From an uncultured Eubacteriales bacterium (GTDB lineage Bacteria; Bacillota; Clostridia; Christensenellales; CAG-917), in the NCBI GenBank assembly GCA_900553825.1, contig USEV01000018.1:1-11242 (forward strand): a DNA stretch of 11,242 nt. The letters run 5' to 3'. Below the pieces are notes generated by a model. The model made no database searches. It was not told the origin of the DNA and saw only the letters and a list, made by a program, of their open reading frames with translations. Both the position numbers and the translations under genes were made by a program. Every line of letters begins with the position of its first letter. The first letter of the stretch is position 1. Positions 6,991 to 11,242 of this stretch are shown one piece after another.

Positions 6991-8252
6991 GGTGCGACCT
7001 CCTTTTCGGCGTCGTTTTCCTCACGCCCGTCCCCGCGGCTTTTACCCTGCGCTTCTTTGCAGCTTTTCTCCTGCGTGCCGTCGCCCGTTTCCCCGTTTCC
7101 GTTTTGCGGGTTTTTGTCGTCGGGCGCGGGAGCGAGCTTTTTCCTTGCGTAGAGGGCAAAGCACAGAAAAGCCGCGGCAAACGCGAGAGCCGCCGCGAAC
7201 ATGGCGTAGCCGAAATCCGTCATCGAGAAGTCGATTATGTCCTGCGCGTTGGGCACCGTGAGCGCCGTCACGACGGTGCAGGCGGCAAAGGCGATTCTGC
7301 CCGGCAGGGGCGAGCCCGCCCACCGTCTGGAGCCCTCGCCCGCGCCCCACATCGTGAGGGCGAGCCCGAGCACCGCCATCACCGCCACCACGAACAGCGC
7401 CGCCCATTCCAGTCTGCCTATTTCCAGGGAGAGGCGGTTGAAGCCCGCGATGCGTATCAGCATATTGTAGGCGTAGGGCAACGCGCCGCCGTAAAGGGCG
7501 ACGGAAAGCATCGCTATGACGACCACCAGGGTGTATGAAACCCCGGTGCCCACGGCGAGGTAGGGAAATTTTTTCCGTTTCAGCGCGGCGAACGCGAGGG
7601 GGAAGCAATCCCCGAGCCACAGTCCGTAACGCAATCCCCGCGAGAAGAAGTCGCCCGTCGGCATTGCGGCAAGGGGGAGATTCCTGCCCACATCGAGGTC
7701 GGCTTCGAGCAGGGCGAGGTTTGCGACGACGAGCCCGAAGAGCAGAGGCGCGAGCAGCTCCGCCGCGCGGGCGACGGCGCTTATGCCTTTGCTCCCCGCG
7801 TACAGCACGGGTATTGATAGCACCAGCACCACGACATACGGCTCGACCTCGACGAAGAGGTCCACGAGCAGGAATATCAGGGTGTAGGTGAAGTAGAAGA
7901 GTCCTTTGACGAGGAAGAATGCCGTCAGGAGGAAGGAGAAAACTTTGTACGCGGGACTGTTTGTCCTGACGAGGGCGGCGTCGGCGCCGCTTGCGGCGAA
8001 GAAGAACACCGCGGCGAGACACGCCACATCGAGGGCGCACATCAGCAGGTAAAGCCACAGCGTGTCCGAGAGCATATCCGTGTAGACCAGCCCGGGGAGC
8101 GAGGACACCTTGAAGACTATTCCGCAGGAGAACACAATCGCCGCCGCCTGGGAATTGTACACCGCGTTCTGCGGCGCGGGGGTGTCCGAAATCGCAACGG
8201 CGGCGGGACACGGGGATGCGGAAGATGAAGATGACAGGGTGTGCTGTTTCAT
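6987..8252 (-). CDS. gerB: Germinant-receptor subunit B, spore germination permease (GerAB/APC superfamily)
   Basis: GerB-type proteins are integral membrane subunits related to amino-acid permeases (LeuT-like fold) and thought to bind the germinant. The 421-residue product has about ten membrane segments between roughly residues 35 and 370, with family-like stretches such as FKVSSLPGLVYTDMLS, LFVEVEPYVVVLVLSIPVLY, GSKGISAVARAAELLAPLLF and GRLEWAALFVVAV. It carries a Ser/Ala/Pro-rich N-terminal extension of about 28 residues and a charged C-terminal tail of about 50 residues (from ARKKLAPAPDD), both longer than I expect for the family. ATG at 8252 overlaps the gerA stop by four bases (ATGA), with AAGGAG in the end of gerA as ribosome-binding site. 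Translational coupling to gerA and gerC is likely. The germinant cannot be predicted. Confidence 0.92.
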   Translation of the reverse strand: MKQHTLSSSSSASPCPAAVAISDTPAPQNAVYNSQAAAIVFSCGIVFKVSSLPGLVYTDMLSDTLWLYLLMCALDVACLAAVFFFAASGADAALVRTNSPAYKVFSFLLTAFFLVKGLFYFTYTLIFLLVDLFVEVEPYVVVLVLSIPVLYAGSKGISAVARAAELLAPLLFGLVVANLALLEADLDVGRNLPLAAMPTGDFFSRGLRYGLWLGDCFPLAFAALKRKKFPYLAVGTGVSYTLVVVIAMLSVALYGGALPYAYNMLIRIAGFNRLSLEIGRLEWAALFVVAVMAVLGLALTMWGAGEGSRRWAGSPLPGRIAFAACTVVTALTVPNAQDIIDFSMTDFGYAMFAAALAFAAAFLCFALYARKKLAPAPDDKNPQNGNGETGDGTQEKSCKEAQGKSRGDGREENDAEKEVAP

Positions 8253-9706
8253 GCGTCGTACTCCTTTGTTTTCTGGCGTCGGCGGTTGCGGTTGGGGAAG
8301 GAGAGGGGGCGCGACATCATCTCCGCTTCCGACACCTTGAACAGCGCGTCCTTGAGGTCGGAGCGTATGCGGGGCGCGTAGGGGGCGAAGTACGGCGCGC
8401 CGTAACCCGTCATTGTCGCGAGGTACGCGATGAGCACGATCAGCACGACGATTATGCCCGCAAGCCCCAGCACCGCGCTGGCGGCGAGGAAGACGATGCG
8501 GAGTATGGATAGGGTCCCCACCTGGTCGGGCACGCAGAATATGCCGATTGAGGAGAGCGCTGTGACCAGCACCGCGGGGGAGGATATGAGCCCCGCTTTG
8601 ACCGCCGTGTCCCCGAGGACGATTGCGCCCACGATGGAGAGGGAAACTCCGAGGTACCTTGGCATACGCATGGAGGCTTCGTTCAGAATTTCGAACAGCA
8701 TCAGAACAAAGAGCATCTCGACGGCGGGCGGGAAGGGGATTGACGAAGTCGCGCTCGTCAGCGTGATGAGAAATTCCATCGGCAGCAGGTGGTAGTGATA
8801 GCTTTGCAGGGCGACATAGGCGGCGGGAAGCAGCATGGTGAGCGCGGCGCCCAGCAGGCGGAACATCCTGGAAAAGGTCGCCCGCCAGCCGTCGGTGAAG
8901 TAGTCGTAGCTGTCCTGCAGATCCTCCAGGAGCACGAAGGGCAGAGTGAGCACGATGGGGGAGCCGTCCACGATGACGGCAACCCTGCCCTCCAGCAGCT
9001 TTGCGGCGACGACATCGGGTTTTTCGGAGCTTGACACCTGCTTGAACACGGAGTGCTTGCGCTCTTCAAGAAAGGGGATGAGATAGGAGCTGTCCATCAC
9101 TCCGTCGATGTCCACGCTCTCGATTCTTTCGCGGACGCGCCGCACGACTTCCTCGTGCGCCACGCCGTGGATGTACGCGACGGTGACCGGCGTCGCGCTG
9201 AACCTGCCCACAGAAAGGTTTTCGAACACCAGGTCGGGGGACTTGATTCTGCGGCGGATGAGCGCCGTGTTCGTCTTGATTTCCTCGATGAACCCTTCGC
9301 GCGGTCCCTTCAGCACCGTTGCGGTCGGGGGCTCCTGCACCGCGCGCTTTTCCATCTTGCGCAACGAGAACATGAAGACCGCGTCCGACCCGTCCGTGAA
9401 GAAGCCGACATCGCCCTCCGCAATTTTTGCCGCCGCCTCCCCGAAGGGCAGGGCGGGGATGTCCTGACAAAACGCAGTCACGGAGAGCAGCCTCTCCCTG
9501 ATTTCGTCGTCGGAAAGCCCCTGCGGAAGTGCGTCGCACTCCGAGAGCGGCCTTATGACATCCTGTTCCAACAACAGTTTGTCCGAGAGACTGTCGATAT
9601 AGGCGAAGAGCGCCCCGCGCTCGCCGCACACGATTTCGCGCAATATGAGGTCACCCGTCCCGTGAAAGAGGGCGACCAGTCGTTCTTTTGCCTGCTCCGG
9701 TGTCAT
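8249..9706 (-). CDS. gerA: Germinant-receptor subunit A (GerA family)
   Basis: GerA-type subunits sit in the spore inner membrane and form the oligomeric core of the nutrient germinant receptor. The product (485 residues from ATG 9706) has an N-terminal cytoplasmic region of about 230 residues with the family landmarks GDLILREI, RRRIKSPDLVFENLSVGRFS, TVAYIHGVA and a DIDGVMDSSYL segment. It then has SEKPDVVAAKLLEGRVAVIVDGSP, DYF, and the membrane domain with LPAAYVALQSYHYHLLPMEF, IPFPPAVEMLFVLMLFEILNEASMRMP and GAIVLGDTAVKAGLISSP. These match the family order. An in-frame GTG at 9745 would add 13 residues; neither start has a Shine-Dalgarno site. I prefer ATG 9706 because the conserved part follows at once and a forespore-like promoter element lies 5 bases upstream. 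It is the first gene of the three-gene receptor operon. Confidence 0.95.
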   Translation of the reverse strand: MTPEQAKERLVALFHGTGDLILREIVCGERGALFAYIDSLSDKLLLEQDVIRPLSECDALPQGLSDDEIRERLLSVTAFCQDIPALPFGEAAAKIAEGDVGFFTDGSDAVFMFSLRKMEKRAVQEPPTATVLKGPREGFIEEIKTNTALIRRRIKSPDLVFENLSVGRFSATPVTVAYIHGVAHEEVVRRVRERIESVDIDGVMDSSYLIPFLEERKHSVFKQVSSSEKPDVVAAKLLEGRVAVIVDGSPIVLTLPFVLLEDLQDSYDYFTDGWRATFSRMFRLLGAALTMLLPAAYVALQSYHYHLLPMEFLITLTSATSSIPFPPAVEMLFVLMLFEILNEASMRMPRYLGVSLSIVGAIVLGDTAVKAGLISSPAVLVTALSSIGIFCVPDQVGTLSILRIVFLAASAVLGLAGIIVVLIVLIAYLATMTGYGAPYFAPYAPRIRSDLKDALFKVSEAEMMSRPLSFPNRNRRRQKTKEYDA

Positions 9707-9711
9707 ATTCG

Positions 9712-9740
9712 GATTGTTGCCCGATTTTCGCTCTTTACTC
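9712..9740 (-). promoter_or_regulatory. Weak forespore-type promoter candidate of the ger operon
   Basis: Minus strand GAGTA (9736-9740), 14 bases, then GGCAACAATC (9712-9721). Against GHATR and GGNNANANTR this is 4/5 and one mismatch at the last position. The element ends 5 bases before the ATG at 9706, the same spacing as the stronger yyaC site. Ger operons are normally sigmaG-controlled, so a forespore promoter is expected here, but this match alone is weak. Confidence 0.25.
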
Positions 9741-9799
9741 CGCACAAAGCAAAAAAAGCGCCCCGCGGAAAAATTTGCCTTTCTTTATGCGGTGCGGCA

Positions 9800-9808
9800 T
9801 GGTATAAT
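9800..9808 (+). promoter_or_regulatory. Extended -10 promoter of the GtrA-family gene
   Basis: TGGTATAAT gives a perfect TATAAT (9803-9808) with the TGn extension, which can make up for the poor -35 (TTTCTT at 17 bases upstream). The start is predicted near 9815, leaving only about 17 nt before the ATG, just enough to hold the Shine-Dalgarno AGGAGGG (9821-9827). Confidence 0.6.
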
Positions 9809-9831
9809 TCTTTCTGTTGAAGGAGGGATAT

Positions 9832-10584
9832 ATGTCTGACACAAAGTATTTCGACACCGATCTGGCAATCGCGCAGCTCGACGAAATGGCGGAGCGCGAG
9901 GAGAAAAAGAAGAAGAGGAAAACCCTTTTACAAATCATCAAATACGCACTCTGCGCGGCAAGCGCGGGCGTCATCGAGTTGGTGTCGTTCACCATACTCA
10001 GCGAGGCGATTCTGCCCAATTTCATAGCGGCGGACAGGCACATCGTTTTCATCACCGATGTCCCGCTCACCAACTTCATCAGCACGCTGATTGCACTCAC
10101 GCTCTCCATTCTCTGGAACTTCACATTCAACCGCAAGTTCACCTTCAAGTCGGCGGGCAATGTGCCGAGGGCGATGTTCCTCGCGTTCCTCTTCTATGTG
10201 CCGTTCTATCCGTTCAAGCTTTGGTTCAACGGCTATATGCCCGGCTACCTGGTCGCCGACGCCGCCGCAAGCGCGGGGGTGACCGTTGCGGCGTACCTCG
10301 AACAATACGCAATCGTCATCTACGCGGTCGAAGTCTGCACCATGCTCATCAACGGGGTGCTCGAGTTCTGCTGGCAGAAGTTTTTCATCTACCGCAAGGA
10401 GGAGGGAAGCGCCGAAGCGGAGCACGCCGTCGGCGAACTCGGGGAATTCGGCGAGGTTTCCGTCAAGCGCGAGGACCTCAGCGGCATGGATTGCCTCAAC
10501 CTGATGGAAGCGGGTTACGACATCTCCGCCATGGACGAAAAAGAGACGAAAAAAGCGCTTAAAGCAATCGAAAGCGAGGCATAA
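9832..10584 (+). CDS. GtrA-family membrane protein with long charged tails
   Basis: GtrA-like proteins are small four-helix membrane proteins, often linked to transfer of lipid-linked sugars across the membrane for cell-envelope polysaccharides. The 250-residue product has a charged N-terminus with a basic run (EREEKKKKRK, 21-30), four hydrophobic segments (about 33-60, 79-98, 114-134, 157-178), the family signature WNFTFNRKFTF (95-105), and a related WQKFFIYRKE after the last helix (181-190). The core is somewhat longer than the usual 120-150 residues because of a loop after helix 1, and the last 60 residues form an acidic soluble tail. The ATG at 9832 has AGGAGGG four bases upstream; a TTG at 9817 inside that site is not the start. 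The gene is monocistronic and followed by a strong hairpin. The substrate is unknown, and no glycosyltransferase lies beside it. Confidence 0.82.
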   Translation: MSDTKYFDTDLAIAQLDEMAEREEKKKKRKTLLQIIKYALCAASAGVIELVSFTILSEAILPNFIAADRHIVFITDVPLTNFISTLIALTLSILWNFTFNRKFTFKSAGNVPRAMFLAFLFYVPFYPFKLWFNGYMPGYLVADAAASAGVTVAAYLEQYAIVIYAVEVCTMLINGVLEFCWQKFFIYRKEEGSAEAEHAVGELGEFGEVSVKREDLSGMDCLNLMEAGYDISAMDEKETKKALKAIESEA

Positions 10585-10636
10585 AGTGCCGTTTTCGGTG
10601 CAAAATGCGCCGAAGTTTCCCAAAAGAGAAATCACC

Positions 10637-10663
10637 GCGACGCCCCGTTTTCCGGGGCGTCGC
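10637..10663 (+). terminator. Strong hairpin after the GtrA-family gene, probable terminator without a clean U tract
   Basis: A perfect 11-bp stem, GCGACGCCCCG (10637-10647) with CGGGGCGTCGC (10653-10663), closes a TTTTC loop. It lies 52 bases after the stop codon. Only CATTTCCC follows, so it is not a textbook intrinsic terminator, but nothing else explains it. The stretch 10585-10712 contains nothing else I can support. Confidence 0.45.
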
Positions 10664-10712
10664 CGTCATTTCCCGCTCCGCGAAAAAAAGTTGTTTTTGG
10701 GGTGCAAATTGT

Positions 10713-10742
10713 TTGCGCTCGCCCCCGCGGGTGTGGTAATAT
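10713..10742 (+). promoter_or_regulatory. Candidate promoter of the purC leader transcript
   Basis: TTGCGC (10713-10718), 18 bases, TAATAT (10737-10742), with TGG directly before the -10 box (extended -10). The start is predicted near 10749, so about 136 nt of leader would precede the purC ATG. Confidence 0.5.
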
Positions 10743-10746
10743 AGGC

Positions 10747-10868
10747 GCATGGGAAACACGGCGTCAATGGTGAATCGTGCCTGCGGGCATCGCTCCGCGT
10801 CAGCCGCAGAGCAGCGCGTTCCCTCGCACCCTGAAGAATGAGAAAAGCATGGCTCGTGCCATGCTTTT
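10747..10868 (+). ncRNA. Structured purC 5' leader, riboswitch- or attenuator-like, class unknown
   Basis: The leader can form a three-helix junction. P1 is GGGAA (10751-10755) with TTCCC (10819-10823). P2 is CACG (10757-10760) with CGTG (10776-10779), extended by TCA/TGA. P3 is CTGCGG (10781-10786) with CCGCAG (10804-10809), extended by CGC/GCG. A perfect terminator-like hairpin follows. GCATGG occurs at 10747 and again at 10847 in the 5' arm of that hairpin, so the 5' end can alternatively pair with the hairpin's 3' arm (CCATGC, 10859-10864). I looked for purine, PRPP/ykkC, ZTP, THF, cobalamin and T-box signatures by eye and found no convincing match. The pairings were found by hand, not by energy calculation. 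Confidence 0.4.
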
Positions 10869-10873
10869 GATTT
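10843..10873 (+). terminator. Intrinsic-terminator-like hairpin in the purC leader
   Basis: AAAAGCATGGC (10843-10853), loop TCGT, GCCATGCTTTT (10858-10868) is a perfect 11-bp stem followed by GATTTTT, immediately before the purC ribosome-binding site (GGAGG, 10876-10880). A terminator between promoter and coding start implies conditional readthrough into purC. Confidence 0.65.
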
Positions 10874-10884
10874 TTGGAGGAAGC

Positions 10885-11195
10885 ATGAAAAAGCTCGAAC
10901 AGATTTACGAAGGCAAAGCAAAAAAGGTCTTCAAGACCGATGACCCCGACCTCGTCATCGTGTCCTACAAGGACGATGCCACTGCGTTCAACGGGCTCAA
11001 GAAGGGCACCATCGAAGGCAAGGGCGTCATCAACAACAAGATGAGCAACATGATGATGGCAATGCTCGAGAAAAAGGGCGTTCCCTCCCATTTCGTCGAG
11101 GAGCTCAGCGACCGCGACACCCTCGTCAAAAAGGTGCAGATAGTCCCCCTCGAGGTCATCATCCGCAATGTCGCGGCGGGCAGTTTCTCCAAGCG
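10885..11195 (+). CDS. purC: SAICAR synthetase PurC, N-terminal part (cut by adapter)
   Basis: PurC (phosphoribosylaminoimidazole-succinocarboxamide synthase) joins CAIR and aspartate with ATP use in de novo purine synthesis, in the cytoplasm. The first 103 residues are present, of about 235 expected. The opening [17 protein letters not shown] is the family's nucleotide-binding start. Then come [50 protein letters not shown], and [17 protein letters not shown], which matches the conserved PROSITE-type SAICAR synthetase region. The ATG at 10885 follows GGAGG four bases upstream. The gene is not biologically truncated: genomic sequence stops at 11195 where adapter begins. The structured leader and terminator hairpin suggest premature-termination control, probably related to purine supply (inference). 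Confidence 0.95.
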
Positions 11196-11242
11196 CTGTC
11201 TCTTATACACATCTCCGAGCCCACGAGACGTAGAGGAATCTC
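11196..11242 (+). other. Illumina Nextera read-through adapter (non-biological contamination)
   Basis: The 19-base Tn5 mosaic end CTGTCTCTTATACACATCT (11196-11214) is followed by CCGAGCCCACGAGAC (11215-11229), the Nextera read-2 side adapter. Next comes GTAGAGGA (11230-11237), which from memory is i7 index N712, and ATCTC (11238-11242), the beginning of the P7 end. This part must be trimmed. Translations across it give the well-known artefact peptide [10 protein letters not shown] on one strand and MYKRQ on the other. Confidence 0.99.

Noticed and set aside
7042..8211. 389-codon arginine-rich frame overlapping gerB on the same strand
   Set aside because: Frame-shifted shadow of gerB; gerB has the membrane segments and coupled start and stop codons.
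9928..10635. 235-codon minus-strand frame opposite the GtrA gene
   Set aside because: Antisense to a gene with a good promoter, Shine-Dalgarno site and family signature; no such signals of its own.
10747..10830. Cobalamin riboswitch in the purC leader, suggested by GGGAA and GGTGAAT
   Set aside because: The spacing between the two boxes is wrong, there is no B12 box with CCTGCC, and a purine gene is not a usual target.
10965..11210. Minus-strand frame starting in MYKRQ at the right edge
   Set aside because: Its start codon lies in the sequencing adapter; this peptide is a typical adapter translation artefact.

Overview
The window is GC-rich DNA from a spore-forming member of the Bacillota, most likely an uncultured Clostridia lineage. 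The evidence is a complete gerA-gerB-gerC type germinant-receptor operon, a YyaC-type spore protein, a Gram-positive style type I signal peptidase and Shine-Dalgarno sites of the AGGAGG class. Species cannot be named from the sequence. The right edge is not genomic: the last 47 bases (11196-11242) are an Illumina Nextera adapter with a readable i7 barcode, so the source is a short-read assembly whose contig ends in untrimmed adapter inside purC.

Layout. (1) 1-913, minus: the first 304 codons of ftsH, behind a near-perfect housekeeping promoter at 990-1018. (2) 1102-1578, minus: yyaC, preceded by a forespore-type (sigmaF/sigmaG) promoter match that leaves almost no 5' UTR. (3) 1835-3187, plus: an FAD-dependent oxidoreductase of the geranylgeranyl reductase/FixC type, ending at a hairpin terminator (3208-3233) that also serves the convergent unit. 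(4) 3285-5573, minus: a two-gene unit of a large alpha/beta-hydrolase-fold protein that appears to lack its nucleophile serine and its histidine, followed by signal peptidase I. (5) 5842-9706, minus: gerA, gerB and gerC homologues joined by 4-base start/stop overlaps, followed by a short uncertain ORF and a long GC-rich terminator (5615-5670). (6) 9832-10584, plus: a GtrA-family membrane protein with unusual charged tails. (7) 10585-11195, plus: a strong hairpin, a promoter, a roughly 120-140 nt structured leader ending in an intrinsic-terminator-like hairpin, then the start of purC.

How the parts relate. YyaC and the Ger receptor are spore functions, and both have forespore-like promoter sequences at the same distance from the ATG (strong for yyaC, weak for gerA). 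FtsH, signal peptidase, GtrA and PurC are housekeeping or envelope functions with sigmaA-type promoters. The most interesting unexplained element is the purC leader. It can fold into a three-helix junction, a terminator hairpin, and a competing pairing between its 5' end and the terminator's 3' arm, which looks like a riboswitch or attenuator; I could not assign it to a known class. Other points worth checking are the serine-less hydrolase, the GerC homologue with no lipobox cysteine, and several promoters placed so close to an ATG that leaderless mRNAs are predicted.
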